64,000 bases of DNA from Holophagales bacterium. Its GTDB lineage: Bacteria > Acidobacteriota > Thermoanaerobaculia > Multivoradales > JAGPDF01. The notes under the pieces are model-generated. The model saw nothing but the letters and a program-made list of their open reading frames with translations, had not been told where the DNA came from and did no database searches. The stretch is taken from assembly GCA_016699405.1 (NCBI GenBank), contig CP064972.1:1457501-1521500 (forward strand), read 5' to 3'. Shown piece by piece: positions 39,661 to 49,094 of this stretch. Position 1 is the first letter of the stretch; every line of letters begins with the position of its first letter. Position numbers and translations under genes: made by a program.

Positions 39661-41603
39661 TCCGGCAGCCGGAGCTTCCCGGGGTCACCGACGAGGTCCG
39701 CGCCGCGAGCGTTCTGGTGCTCGCGCCGCACCCGGACGACGAGGTGGTCGGCTGCGGCGGACTGCTCGCGACGCTGGCGGAGGCGGGTGCGGCGATCCGA
39801 ATTCTCTTCCTGACCGACGGGGCGGGTGGGCGCGGTGCGGAGGCCGTCGACACGCCCGCGGGCTACGCCCGCCGCCGTCGCGAGGAGGCGGCGCGCGCCG
39901 GCGCGGTGCTCGGCATCGTGGGGATCGAATTCCTCGACCTGCCCGACGGCGAGCTGGCCGCGCATCTCGACGCCGCGAGCTCCGCGATCACCCGCGCGAT
40001 CACCATGCAGCGCCCGCAGCTTCTGTTGGTTCCCTCTCCGCTGGAGCTGACCGAGGACCATCGCGCCGCCTTCGCCGCCTTGCATCGGGTGCTCTCGCCG
40101 CTGCGGCGCGGCGATCCGCTGTCGGTGGCCACCGAGGAGCTGCAAGTCCTCGTCTACGAAGTGAATCGGCCGGCGTTTCCCGACCTGCTCGTCGACGTCG
40201 GCAGCCGGATCGAATCGCTTTCCACGGCGATGCGGCACTACGCGAGCCAGGAAGAGCGTCACCCCTACCTCAACGCCGCGCTCGGCCTGCGCCGATACCG
40301 CACGCTGACCCTCTCGCCGGCGGTGACGGCAGCCGAGGGCTACCGTCGCCTGACGAGCGCCGATTTCCGGACGCACGGGCTCGAGGGCTTGGTGGGTCGG
40401 CTCGGCGGGAGCCTGGAACGCCGTGAGGTGCACGCGGGGCCGCGGATCTCGGTCGTCGTCCGGACCCGCGATCGGCCGGCGCTCCTCTCCGAGGCGATCG
40501 CCAGCCTCGCCGCCAGCAGCTACCGCCACCTCGAGCTGGTCCTGGTCAACGACGGCGGGAAGCCCCCGGAGCTCCCGGTCGACCTCCCGTTTCCGCTGCG
40601 ACAGGTCGACCACCGGGAGCCACGTGGCCGCGCGGCGGCGGCCAACGCCGGGATCGCCGCGGCCACCGGCGACTTCGTGGCCTTCCTCGACGACGACGAT
40701 CGCGTCGAGCCGGCACACTTCGAGGTGCTCGCCGGCCTCGTCGACGGCACCGGCGCGCGGGTTGCCTACAGCGACGCGGCGGTCGGCATCTACGAGCTGG
40801 ACCCGGTGCATGGCTGGCTCGAGGTCGAGCGCCGCCTGCCCTACAGTCGCGACTTCGATCCGGATCTGCTGCTGGTCGACAACTACATTCCCTTCAACAC
40901 GCTGCTCGTCGAGCGGCACCTCCTGCTCGCGGTCGGCCCGGTCGACGAGTCGCTGCCCTTCTTCGAGGACTGGGAGCTGCTCGTTCGCCTCGCCCAGGTG
41001 GCGGCCTTCCAGCATCGCGCCCAGGTGACCTGCGAATACCGCCATTTCCGCGGCGGAGCCCAGGTCTTCGGCGAGAGCCCCCGGGAGCGAGGCGACTTCC
41101 TCGCGGTCAAGGCGCGGGTCATCGAGCGCCACTTCGAGCGGCTTTCCCCGGAGCGGCTGGCGCGCGTCGTGACCCGGTTGCGTGACGAAGAGGTTGCATC
41201 GTCCGAGAGAGCGGCGAGCGAGTCGCGCGAACGCCGGGATCTGGCTCGTCGTGCCGCACGCTTCGAAAGCGACTACCACCGCCTTCACGGCGAAACCGTT
41301 GGCCTGCGCGAAGAGCGTGAACGGCTGGAGCGGGTGCTCGAGGAGCGCCAAGCCGAGCTCGATCGCCTCTTCGGCGAGGAGAAGCGACTTCACGCGGAGG
41401 TGGGGCGGCTGTTCGACGTCGAGACGGCCTTGCGACGCGAAGAGGCCGCGCTGCGTCGGGAGCTCGCCGCGCGCGACGAGAGTCTGCGAGCGACCTACGG
41501 CGAGATCGAGCGGCTCGGTGCCTTGATCCGCGAGATGGAGTCGACGCGGGCGATGAGGCTTCATCGATGGCTTCATCGGTCGCCGGCGCGGTCGGAGCCG
41601 TGA
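39657..41603 (+). CDS. PIG-L deacetylase fused to GT2 glycosyltransferase with coiled-coil tail
   Basis: This 648-residue fusion has three parts. Residues about 18-235 form a PIG-L/LmbE N-acetylglucosamine deacetylase (VLAPHPDDEVVGCGG, with the HPDD metal site and a later LTEDH). Residues about 255-470 form a GT2 domain (ISVVVRTRDRPALLSEAIAS, FVAFLDDDDRVEPAHFEVLA, PFFEDWELLVRLAQ). Residues about 510-635 form an Arg/Glu-rich coiled coil. The GTG at 39657 overlaps the preceding gene. Joining the domains suggests that one protein deacetylates an amino sugar and extends the glycan. Confidence 0.88.
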   Translation: MIRQPELPGVTDEVRAASVLVLAPHPDDEVVGCGGLLATLAEAGAAIRILFLTDGAGGRGAEAVDTPAGYARRRREEAARAGAVLGIVGIEFLDLPDGELAAHLDAASSAITRAITMQRPQLLLVPSPLELTEDHRAAFAALHRVLSPLRRGDPLSVATEELQVLVYEVNRPAFPDLLVDVGSRIESLSTAMRHYASQEERHPYLNAALGLRRYRTLTLSPAVTAAEGYRRLTSADFRTHGLEGLVGRLGGSLERREVHAGPRISVVVRTRDRPALLSEAIASLAASSYRHLELVLVNDGGKPPELPVDLPFPLRQVDHREPRGRAAAANAGIAAATGDFVAFLDDDDRVEPAHFEVLAGLVDGTGARVAYSDAAVGIYELDPVHGWLEVERRLPYSRDFDPDLLLVDNYIPFNTLLVERHLLLAVGPVDESLPFFEDWELLVRLAQVAAFQHRAQVTCEYRHFRGGAQVFGESPRERGDFLAVKARVIERHFERLSPERLARVVTRLRDEEVASSERAASESRERRDLARRAARFESDYHRLHGETVGLREERERLERVLEERQAELDRLFGEEKRLHAEVGRLFDVETALRREEAALRRELAARDESLRATYGEIERLGALIREMESTRAMRLHRWLHRSPARSEP

Positions 41604-42883
41604 CGCGCGTCGCCCTCCTCTCGAGCGAGCCGCTGCGTCCCCGCCTGGCGGGCATCGGTATCCGCTACCTCGAGTTGGCGCGACGTCTGGCCGGATGCGG
41701 CCTGGACGTCGTGACGATCTCGCCCGCCTCGGTGGAGGAGATGGCTGCCCTCGGCCTGCCGGCGGGCTCGCTTCGTCAATTCGACGCGCAACGGCTCGCC
41801 GACCAGCTGGCCGACCGCGAGGTCGTCGTCGCCCAGGGGCAGTTGGCCAACGACGCCGTGCTCGCCGCCCCGGATCGCCCGGTGGTCATCGACCTCTACG
41901 ACCCGTGGTTGGTCGAGAACCTCCAGTATGTCGAGAGCCTCGGACTCGATCCATATCGCAACGACCACGCCACCTGGGTGCTGCAGATGTCGCGCGGCGA
42001 CTTCTTCCTCTGCTCGTCGGAGGAGCAGCGGCAGTTCTACCTCGGATTCCTGAGCGCGCTCGGCCGGGTGAACCCGCACCGTCTGCGCGAGGACCCCGAT
42101 CTGCGCGGGCTGATCGACGTCGTCCCGTTCGGCGTGCCGGATCACCTTCCCGGCCATCGGCCGGTTCTTCCTGCCCGCAGCTCGGGCGAACGACGGATCC
42201 TCTTCGGCGGTCTCTACGACTGGTACGACCCGTTCACCCTTCTCGACGCGCTGCAGCGCCTCGAGGACCGACGTTGGTCGCTCTGGCTGCTGCGCAATCC
42301 GAACCCGCAGGCGACGCCGCAACGGCTCTTCGCCGAGGTCGAGCGCCGCTGCCGCGCGCTCGGTTGGTGGGGCGAGCGGGTGCACGCACTCGACTGGCTT
42401 CCGGCCGATCGTCGCTTCGATCTGCTGCGGGATGCCGACCTCCTGGTGGCCCCGCATCGCCTGACGCTCGAGACGCGATTGGCGTTGCGCACGCGTTTCC
42501 TCGAGGCGCTGGCCTGTGGCTGCCCGGTGGTGACCTCCGAAGGGGGAGCGCTCAGCCGGATGCTGCAAGCCGAATCGGCGGGGTGGGTCGTCCCGCCCGA
42601 GCGGCCGGAGGATCTCGCTGCGGCGCTGCGCGAGGTCCTCGCCGGCGGCGAGGCGGTCGAACGGCGGATCGAGCGCGGACGTGAGCTCGCCCAGGCGTTT
42701 GTCTGGGAGCGGGCGATCGCTCCCCTGGTGTCCTTCCTCGAGCGACCGCGTCGCGATGCGACGAAAGAGGCCTTTGCCTTTCGTCCGGGCACGGCCTCTC
42801 CACCGGACGATTTCTCGTTGCGGTTGCGGCGCTGGCTGAAGCGGCATCGGCCGACGTTTCTGAAAGCGAGCGAGGGGCGATGA
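41600..42883 (+). CDS. Glycosyltransferase, GT4-like
   Basis: This GT-B enzyme has SSEPLRPRLAGIGIRYLELA at the N-terminus, VIDLYDPWLVENLQY, ILFGGLYDWYDPFTLLDAL and FLEALACGCPVVTSEGGAL. Its acceptor and donor are unknown. The GTG at 41600 makes a GTGA overlap like its neighbours and gives 427 residues. An ATG at 41567 would add 11 residues and a 37-bp overlap. The C-terminal 50 residues are basic and may contact the membrane. Confidence 0.83.
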   Translation: MTRVALLSSEPLRPRLAGIGIRYLELARRLAGCGLDVVTISPASVEEMAALGLPAGSLRQFDAQRLADQLADREVVVAQGQLANDAVLAAPDRPVVIDLYDPWLVENLQYVESLGLDPYRNDHATWVLQMSRGDFFLCSSEEQRQFYLGFLSALGRVNPHRLREDPDLRGLIDVVPFGVPDHLPGHRPVLPARSSGERRILFGGLYDWYDPFTLLDALQRLEDRRWSLWLLRNPNPQATPQRLFAEVERRCRALGWWGERVHALDWLPADRRFDLLRDADLLVAPHRLTLETRLALRTRFLEALACGCPVVTSEGGALSRMLQAESAGWVVPPERPEDLAAALREVLAGGEAVERRIERGRELAQAFVWERAIAPLVSFLERPRRDATKEAFAFRPGTASPPDDFSLRLRRWLKRHRPTFLKASEGR

Positions 42884-44184
42884 GCGCGCCGCACAAAGTC
42901 TCGGTTCTGGTGCTCACCTGGAATGGGCGAGCGCATCTCGAAAGCTGTCTGCCGGCGCTCGTCGCTCAACACGATCCGGGCGTGCCGTGGGAGATCCTGC
43001 TGCTCGACAACGGCTCGCGAGACGGGACCGTCGACTGGGTGCGCTCCGCCTATCCGAACGTGCGGTTGCTGGCGAGCGAGCGGAACCTCGGCTTCTGCGC
43101 CGGCAACATGCGGCTGGCCGAGGCGGCCACCGGCGACGCGCTGGTGCTGCTCAACAACGACACCCGGCCGCGGCCGGAGTGGCTGGGTGAGCTGGTGGCA
43201 ACGGCTGCCGCCCAGCCCGCGGACGTCGCGGCGGTGGCGGGGCTGATCGTCGACTGGGAGGGGGAGCGGCTCGACTTCGGGCGCGGGGTGATGACCTTCG
43301 ACGGCCACGCCTTCCAGCTCGACCACCGTCGTCGCCTCGCGGCAGCGGCGCTGCCGGCCCCTGGGGAAGAGCTGCCGTTCCCGTGTGGCGGCAACATGCT
43401 GGTCCGCCGAGAGTCGTTCTTCGCCGCTGGAGGGTTCGATCCCGACTACTTCGCCTATTTCGAGGACGTCGATCTCGGTTGGCGCCTCTGGTCGGGCGGC
43501 GAGCGCGTCGTCTCGTCGCCGGCGGCGGTGGTTCACCACCGCTCCAGTGGGACGAGCGACAGGCTCGGCATGTTCAATCGCGGTCTGCTCTTCGAGCGCA
43601 ACGCCTTCGCTACCGCCTGCAAGAACCTCGAAGCGGGAACCTGGGAGCGGCTGATGCCGGCGATTCTGCTGACCTTCCTCTCGCGGACTCGCGCGATGCT
43701 GGTCGAGGGCAACGCCGGAGGAGCCTTGCTCGACGAAGACCCCTATCGCGCGAATTCCGTCCCGAGCGCCGGTGGGGCGCCGGCACGGGGCGGGGCGCTG
43801 ACGCGGCGGGCACGAGCGCTTGCCGCGCGCCTGGCCAGGCGACTGGCGCGCCTGGCCGATCCGACCGGTGCGCTCGAAAAGCGTCTCGTGGCCGGGATGG
43901 AAGGCCCCGGCGTGGCGCTGGACGATCCGCGGTCGATCGCCCAGCTGCGAGCGATGAGCCACCTCCTCGGGCATCTCGACCGCTCCGCCGAGAAGCGGCG
44001 CCAGGTGCAGGAACGACGGCGGAGGAGCGATCGCGAGCTGTTCGAGAAGTTTCCGCTCTATCTGGTGCCGACCTATCCGGGCGACGCGGCGCTCTTCGCC
44101 AGTCCAGGGTTCCGCGCCTGGTTGCCGGCGGACCTGCCGCTCGTCGAGCGGACGCTCGCCGAAATGATGGAGCTCGGCGGATGA
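42880..44184 (+). CDS. Glycosyltransferase family 2, rhamnosyltransferase-like
   Basis: This 434-residue GT-A enzyme has VSVLVLTWNGRAHLESCLPA, LLLDNGSRDGTVDWVRS, SERNLGFCAGNMRLAEAATG, LVLLNNDTRPRPEWL and DYFAYFEDVDLGWRLWSGG. The last 170 residues are helical, rich in Arg and Ala, and unassigned. It overlaps the genes on both sides by 4 bp. Confidence 0.9.
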   Translation: MSAPHKVSVLVLTWNGRAHLESCLPALVAQHDPGVPWEILLLDNGSRDGTVDWVRSAYPNVRLLASERNLGFCAGNMRLAEAATGDALVLLNNDTRPRPEWLGELVATAAAQPADVAAVAGLIVDWEGERLDFGRGVMTFDGHAFQLDHRRRLAAAALPAPGEELPFPCGGNMLVRRESFFAAGGFDPDYFAYFEDVDLGWRLWSGGERVVSSPAAVVHHRSSGTSDRLGMFNRGLLFERNAFATACKNLEAGTWERLMPAILLTFLSRTRAMLVEGNAGGALLDEDPYRANSVPSAGGAPARGGALTRRARALAARLARRLARLADPTGALEKRLVAGMEGPGVALDDPRSIAQLRAMSHLLGHLDRSAEKRRQVQERRRRSDRELFEKFPLYLVPTYPGDAALFASPGFRAWLPADLPLVERTLAEMMELGG

Positions 44185-45197
44185 GCGCCCTTCGCGAACG
44201 ACCAGCGGGCGGTGATCCGTTCTTCACCGTCGTCGTCCCGACCTTCAACCGGCTCGACGTCCTGCCCGAGGTGCTCGCCGCGCTCGGTGACCAGCGGGAG
44301 GCGCCGACATTCGAAGTCGTGGTCGTGGATGACGGATCGAGCGATGGAACGCCGGCCTGGATCGACTCGTTCCGGCCTGCGTTCCCTTTCCGGTCGCTCC
44401 GCCAGGAGAATCGCGGCCCGGCTGCTGCCCGCAACGCCGGAGTGGCCATCGCCCGGGGGCTGCGGGTGGCCTTTTTGGGGGACGATACCGTCCCCTCCCC
44501 GGGGTGGCTTGCCGCTCATGCTGCGGCGTGGCAGCGCCGGGGGGCCGACCCGGCCGTGACGGTGCTCGGTCGCACCGACTGGCATCGACGAATGCGGCGG
44601 ACCCCCTTTCTCGAGCACATCAACGAAAACGGGTTGCAGTTCGGTTTCGCGCTGATCTCGGATCCCGAGCGGGTGCCGTTCAATTTCTTCTACACCTCGA
44701 ATATCTCTCTGGGCCGTGATCGCCTGCTCGCCGAGCCGTTCGACACCGCCTTTCCCTATGCTGCGTGGGAGGACATCGAGGTGTCTTACCGGCTCGATCG
44801 ACGAGGGCAACGGATGGTCTATGCCCCGGAAGCGCGCGTGGCGCACGATCACCCGACGTCGTTTCACCGGTTCACCATTCGGCAGGAGCGTGCAGGCTAC
44901 TGTGCGGTCGTCTTCTACCGCCTGCATCCGGAGCTGGGGCCCTTCCTCGGGCTCTCTCCCGCGGGGCCGCCGCCGCTGCCGTCAGGTGCGTTGCAGTGGC
45001 TGAGAGAGGGGGTGGCGCGGGCCTTGCAAAGGTTTCCGGTGAATTGCCCCCGCCTCTGGGAGGCCGCACTTCGGTACCACTACATTCGCGGGCTCCACCG
45101 GGGTTGGCAGGATCGGGTCGTCGGGGCGGGACGAAAGGAGATCTCCCATGGGGAGCGCCAAGCCGCAGGATCGCAGGAACCCAAATCGTCCGCTTGA
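44181..45197 (+). CDS. Glycosyltransferase family 2
   Basis: This 338-residue GT-A enzyme has FFTVVVPTFNRLDVLPEVLA, VVVDDGSSDGTPAW and QENRGPAAARNAGVAIARG. FLGDDTVPSPGWLAAH is the DxD-like GDD site, and FPYAAWEDIEVSYRLDRRG follows. The ATG at 44181 overlaps the preceding stop (ATGA) and removes a long in-frame upstream extension. Its last 50 bp overlap the PEGA gene in another frame. Confidence 0.88.
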   Translation: MSALRERPAGGDPFFTVVVPTFNRLDVLPEVLAALGDQREAPTFEVVVVDDGSSDGTPAWIDSFRPAFPFRSLRQENRGPAAARNAGVAIARGLRVAFLGDDTVPSPGWLAAHAAAWQRRGADPAVTVLGRTDWHRRMRRTPFLEHINENGLQFGFALISDPERVPFNFFYTSNISLGRDRLLAEPFDTAFPYAAWEDIEVSYRLDRRGQRMVYAPEARVAHDHPTSFHRFTIRQERAGYCAVVFYRLHPELGPFLGLSPAGPPPLPSGALQWLREGVARALQRFPVNCPRLWEAALRYHYIRGLHRGWQDRVVGAGRKEISHGERQAAGSQEPKSSA

Positions 45198-46230
45198 CCG
45201 GCGGATCATCTTCCTCTCGCTGACGCTGGGCCTGCTTCCGGCCCTCGTCTCACCTGCCGTGGCCGAGGAGCAGCATGGCGGGGGCAGGCACGGGCAGCAG
45301 GGCCAGACCTCGTCGGCCGTTCAGGGGGGAAGCGACCACAGTGCTCCGCAGGTGTCGGCGCAGAGCCATCGTGGGGCGCCGCCGTCGGCTCGACCCGAGG
45401 GCAGACCCGGCGGACATCGTCCGGGCAGCTCCCACGATGGACGCTATCGGCCCTCCTCGCGGCCAGGCCATCATCCGGGGGTCCGTCCGGGTTGGAGCGG
45501 GAGCCTGGGGTGGGGCTGGGGCGGCTACTACCCGGGCTGGTACGGCTGGTACGGTTACCCCTACTACGGACCGGAAATCGTCGTCGTTCCGGGTGGCAGC
45601 CCGGTCCACGGCGCACGAGCGGGAGCGCTCGATCTCGATGTGAGTCCGGAGCGGGCCTCGGTGTACCTCGACGGCCGCTTCGTCGGGGTCTGCGACGACT
45701 TCGACGGCTTCCCGGACTACCTCTGGATCGAGCCGGGGACGCACGACCTGGCGATCTACGAGCCGGGATTCGTCACCATCGCACGGCAGATTTCCCTCGA
45801 GGCGGGCGAGCTCGTTCAGATCGACGACCGGATGGAGCCGGGCGATGCCGTCAAGCCCGAAGACCTCGCCTCGAAGTCGACGGTGCGCCGCGAGGAGCGG
45901 TTGCGCCGCGACCGGGAGCGTCAGGAAGAGCTCGTCCTCCGGCCGCGCTCTGCCGAGCCCTCGCCCGAGGATCGCGGAGCGCTTGATCTGCGCGGCGAGC
46001 CGGGGCGGCTCCAACTCGGAATCGTCCCCGCGGATGCCTCGGTCTATCTCGACGGACGATTCCTCGGTACCGGCGAGGAGCTCGCGAGACTCCACTCCGG
46101 CCTCCTGGTCGACCCCGGGCAGCATCGGCTGGAAGTCGTGAGGCCGGGTTATCGCAGCGTCGAGCGGAGCTTCGAGGCTTCGGCGGGGGCCGAGGTCGAG
46201 CTCGAGATCGAGCTCGAGGCGATCAACTGA
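45148..46230 (+). CDS. Exported PEGA-domain protein
   Basis: This 360-residue protein has an export signal (IIFLSLTLGLLPALVSPAVA) and a His/Gly/Pro/Ser-rich low-complexity stretch. A Trp/Tyr/Gly-rich patch (GYYPGWYGWYGYPYYGP) and two PEGA-type beta domains follow (VSPERASVYLDGRFVG with EPGTHDLAIYEPGF; VPADASVYLDGRFLGT with DPGQHRLEVVRPGY). The start at 45148 has AAAGGAG upstream although it lies 50 bp inside the previous gene. PEGA domains are usually found on surface or membrane-linked proteins. It closes the polysaccharide locus. Confidence 0.85.
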   Translation: MGSAKPQDRRNPNRPLDRRIIFLSLTLGLLPALVSPAVAEEQHGGGRHGQQGQTSSAVQGGSDHSAPQVSAQSHRGAPPSARPEGRPGGHRPGSSHDGRYRPSSRPGHHPGVRPGWSGSLGWGWGGYYPGWYGWYGYPYYGPEIVVVPGGSPVHGARAGALDLDVSPERASVYLDGRFVGVCDDFDGFPDYLWIEPGTHDLAIYEPGFVTIARQISLEAGELVQIDDRMEPGDAVKPEDLASKSTVRREERLRRDRERQEELVLRPRSAEPSPEDRGALDLRGEPGRLQLGIVPADASVYLDGRFLGTGEELARLHSGLLVDPGQHRLEVVRPGYRSVERSFEASAGAEVELEIELEAIN

Positions 46231-46287
46231 GGTCGTTTCTTCGTCGCGGCCGGCGGGGGTGAGGCGTCGATCCCGACGCCATCGCTC

Positions 46288-46851
46288 CTAGCCGGCCGCC
46301 GGCGTCATCCGCTCGAGGCGAAGCAGCCAGCGCTTCTTCGCCTCACCGGCGACGTAGCCGCCGATCCCCGCCTTGCTGGGCACCACCCGATGACAGGGCA
46401 GGATGATCGGAATCGGGTTGTCGAGCAGAATCGAGACCACCTGGCGGTAGGCGTTCGGCCGACCGAGCGCCGCGGCGATCTCCTTGTAGGTGCGAGTTCG
46501 ACCGAAGCCGACGCGTGTCGTCTCCTTGAGCACGCGCCGCGCGAAGGCGTCGGCTCCCGACGGACCGAGGTCGTACTCGAGCTCGAGGTTGCGCCGGGCG
46601 CCGGCGAAGTACTCCGACAGCCGCCCGACCACTTCGTCGATCTCGTCGGTGAGCGTGACCTTGCCGAGCGGGAGGTACTGCTTGCGCTCCTTGGGAGGAG
46701 GCGAGAGCACGAGGCGTGTCACCACCGCGCCCTGGAGCTCGAGGCCCAGTGTGCCGATCGGCGAAGGGAGGAGCAGCTGCACCGGCTCGACGGCCGGCGC
46801 AGGCGCGAGAGGGAGCTCCAGGTCCGAGGACACTGCGAGGAAACCTATCAC
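46288..46851 (-). CDS. ogt: Methylated-DNA--protein-cysteine methyltransferase
   Basis: This DNA-repair protein moves the methyl group from O6-methylguanine onto its own Cys. The 187-residue product has FGRTRTYKEIAAALGRPNAY and the active-site IILPCHRVV, with the Cys near residue 153, and GIGGYVAGEAKKRWLLRLE at the end. GTG at 46851 makes a GTGA overlap with the transglycosylase gene; a TTG at 46872 is the alternative. It is the last gene of the prmC-murA operon, an unusual place for a repair gene. Confidence 0.92.
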   Translation of the reverse strand: MIGFLAVSSDLELPLAPAPAVEPVQLLLPSPIGTLGLELQGAVVTRLVLSPPPKERKQYLPLGKVTLTDEIDEVVGRLSEYFAGARRNLELEYDLGPSGADAFARRVLKETTRVGFGRTRTYKEIAAALGRPNAYRQVVSILLDNPIPIILPCHRVVPSKAGIGGYVAGEAKKRWLLRLERMTPAAG

Positions 46852-49094
46852 GGGGTGGGAATCGATGGCCAATCGGCAATCTCCCGGTACCGCCCCCGGG
46901 CTTCCAAGACTCGTGCCAGGTAGCCTCGTGTCTCGCGGAAGCTGACCCGGCTCAAGAGCTCGGCGGTCTCCGCCGTCCGGCAGGAGCGAGCCCAGGCCTC
47001 GGCCTGGGGTTCTCCGGCGTTGTAGGCAGCCACCGCCAGTTCAGGCCGGCCCTCGAAACGTTCGAGGAGCTCGGCGAGGTGGGCCGCGGCGAGCTCGATG
47101 GCGACGTCGGGTTGGTCGAGGGCGCTCGCGGCGAAGTCTGTCAGGCCGAGTTGCGCCGCCAGGCGGCGAGCGGTGGGCAGGACGAACTGCCCAAGGCCGC
47201 GAGCGGCCGCTGGCGAGAATGCGCGTGGATCGAACCGGCTCTCCTCTCGCAGGATCGCGGCGAGCAGTGCGGGGTCGACGCGGTGTCGCGTCGCCGCGGC
47301 GAGAAGCCGCTCGCGGTAGGGGAGCGGCAGCACGAGGCGCCGGAGTACGAGCGGCCACTGCGATTCGCCGAGCCCACGAGGGGCAGCTCCGCCGACTCGC
47401 TCAGCCAGCGCCATGGCGGCGGACGGCTCGCCCGCCTCGAGCAGGAACATCGACGCGGCCAGCGCCGCGGCGAGGTCACCGCGGGAGAGGAGCCCGGCAG
47501 CTGCCGCTCCTTCGCGCCAGAGACCGAGCCGGAGGAGTCGCTTCGTCGGCTCCTCCGGCGTCGTCTCCTTCGTGCCTCCGGGAGGTGGCCAGAGGGGCGA
47601 CAGCGCGGCGAAGCGGGCGTAGCGCGGGTCGCTTCGGATCGCCTGCGCAAGGCGATCGCCGGCACCTGTCGCGAGAGACCCGAGGGCCCGGGCCAGGTCA
47701 GCACCCCGGATCCGGTCCGGCAGGTCGCCCTGGAGCAGTTGCGCCGCCGACGCGTCGGCCGACGGGCGGAGTGTCTGGCCCTGCAACCGCACGACGGCGG
47801 CCTCGGCGAACGGATGGTGTGGCCGGCCGTCGAACGCGCGGCGATAGCGAAGGAGCGCCTCGTCCTGGCGACCGCGGAGCTCGGCGAGTCGCCCCTGCCA
47901 GTAGGCGACCTCGCGGTCTGTTCCCGGCTCGGCGCGCAGGGCCTGCGCGAGCCAGGCTTCGGCCCGGTCGCCGCGTCCGGCGACGAGATCGTTCACCGCC
48001 AACGTCAGCAGGCTGCGGGCGCGAGCACTTGCGGCGTCGCGTCCGGGGCCGAACCGGGCGATCGCGGAGATGGCCTCCCGTTCGTCGCCCGCCTGGGAAG
48101 CCAACCGGACCTGGGCGAAGCGCGAGGCATCGGACCATCCGCCCCGCGGAGCCGCGAGCTCGGCAGCGCGATGGTCGGCGAGCGCACCGGCGGCGTCACC
48201 GGCGAGCTCGCGTGCCCGCGCGGCGTAGAAGAGCGCTTCGGCGCGGGAGGTCGCCGTCAGGGGTTGGGTGGCGAGACGCTCCAGCTCGCGCGCGGCCGTC
48301 AGGTGGTCGCCGGCCCAGAACCGGCTGCGCGCGAGCGTGAGGGCCAGCTCCCACGCTCGCGGACCTTGGGCCGAGGCGAGCGCCGGTTCGAGTGCGCGAA
48401 TCGCTCGTTCGAAATCCCGCTGGCGTGCATAGGCCAGGCCGAGTCGGTCTGGAGGAAGGGTGGGGAGCGGCAGGCCGGCGAGCTCGCGCCGGGCCAGCCG
48501 GTCGACGATCTCCTGGGCGACACGGTCATCGTCGCGCTCGACGAGGAGGGCCTTCCAACGTTCGGCGACGGTCGCGAGGTCGCCGGCGGCGAGGGCGCAT
48601 TCCGAGGCGAGTAGCTTGAGTCGTCGGAAATCGTCGCGCTCGAGCCGCGACGGCAGAGCGCCGAGCACGGCGCGGCACCCCCCTCCCGCTTCGGCGGATC
48701 GCCGCAGCCCCGCATGAGCGCGCTCGCGTAGGCGACGGTCGGTCGAGCTTCCGAGGACGAGCAGGAAACGACCGGCCGCACGCTCCGGGGCTCCGGCGGC
48801 GAGCTCGATCTCGCCGAGCTCCTGGTGTGCCCAAGGAGCGAGTGTCGGCTCGTCACCGATCGAACGCTCGAGGGCGCGGCGGGCCTCGTCGATGTGGCCT
48901 TTCGCCAGGAGCAATCGGCCTTCGAGGAGGCGCAGGCCCTCGCTCGACGCCGGATTGCGATCGGCGGCGATGCCGGCCTGCACCTCGCCAAGCGCCGCGT
49001 CGATCTCGCCACGCCGCACCTGCTCGGCGATCACCGGCCGCGGGTCCGGTGTGCCGAGCGCCGCGGTCAGCGCGAGCGCGGCGAACAGCATCAT
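46848..49094 (-). CDS. Soluble lytic murein transglycosylase with TPR-like N-terminus
   Basis: This 748-residue exported protein has a short signal (MMLFAALALTAALG) and about 550 residues of helical TPR/superhelix repeats (AKGHIDEARRALERSIGD, YARQRDFERAIRALEPAL). The SLT domain lies near residues 590-720, with catalytic Glu in LLAAILREESRFDPRAFSPA, RGLGQFVLPTARRLA and AVAAYNAGEPQAEAWA. It cleaves peptidoglycan glycan strands with 1,6-anhydro product formation. It overlaps the HIT gene by 4 bp and is in an operon with the peptidoglycan precursor gene murA. Confidence 0.92.
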   Translation of the reverse strand: MMLFAALALTAALGTPDPRPVIAEQVRRGEIDAALGEVQAGIAADRNPASSEGLRLLEGRLLLAKGHIDEARRALERSIGDEPTLAPWAHQELGEIELAAGAPERAAGRFLLVLGSSTDRRLRERAHAGLRRSAEAGGGCRAVLGALPSRLERDDFRRLKLLASECALAAGDLATVAERWKALLVERDDDRVAQEIVDRLARRELAGLPLPTLPPDRLGLAYARQRDFERAIRALEPALASAQGPRAWELALTLARSRFWAGDHLTAARELERLATQPLTATSRAEALFYAARARELAGDAAGALADHRAAELAAPRGGWSDASRFAQVRLASQAGDEREAISAIARFGPGRDAASARARSLLTLAVNDLVAGRGDRAEAWLAQALRAEPGTDREVAYWQGRLAELRGRQDEALLRYRRAFDGRPHHPFAEAAVVRLQGQTLRPSADASAAQLLQGDLPDRIRGADLARALGSLATGAGDRLAQAIRSDPRYARFAALSPLWPPPGGTKETTPEEPTKRLLRLGLWREGAAAAGLLSRGDLAAALAASMFLLEAGEPSAAMALAERVGGAAPRGLGESQWPLVLRRLVLPLPYRERLLAAATRHRVDPALLAAILREESRFDPRAFSPAAARGLGQFVLPTARRLAAQLGLTDFAASALDQPDVAIELAAAHLAELLERFEGRPELAVAAYNAGEPQAEAWARSCRTAETAELLSRVSFRETRGYLARVLEARGRYREIADWPSIPTP

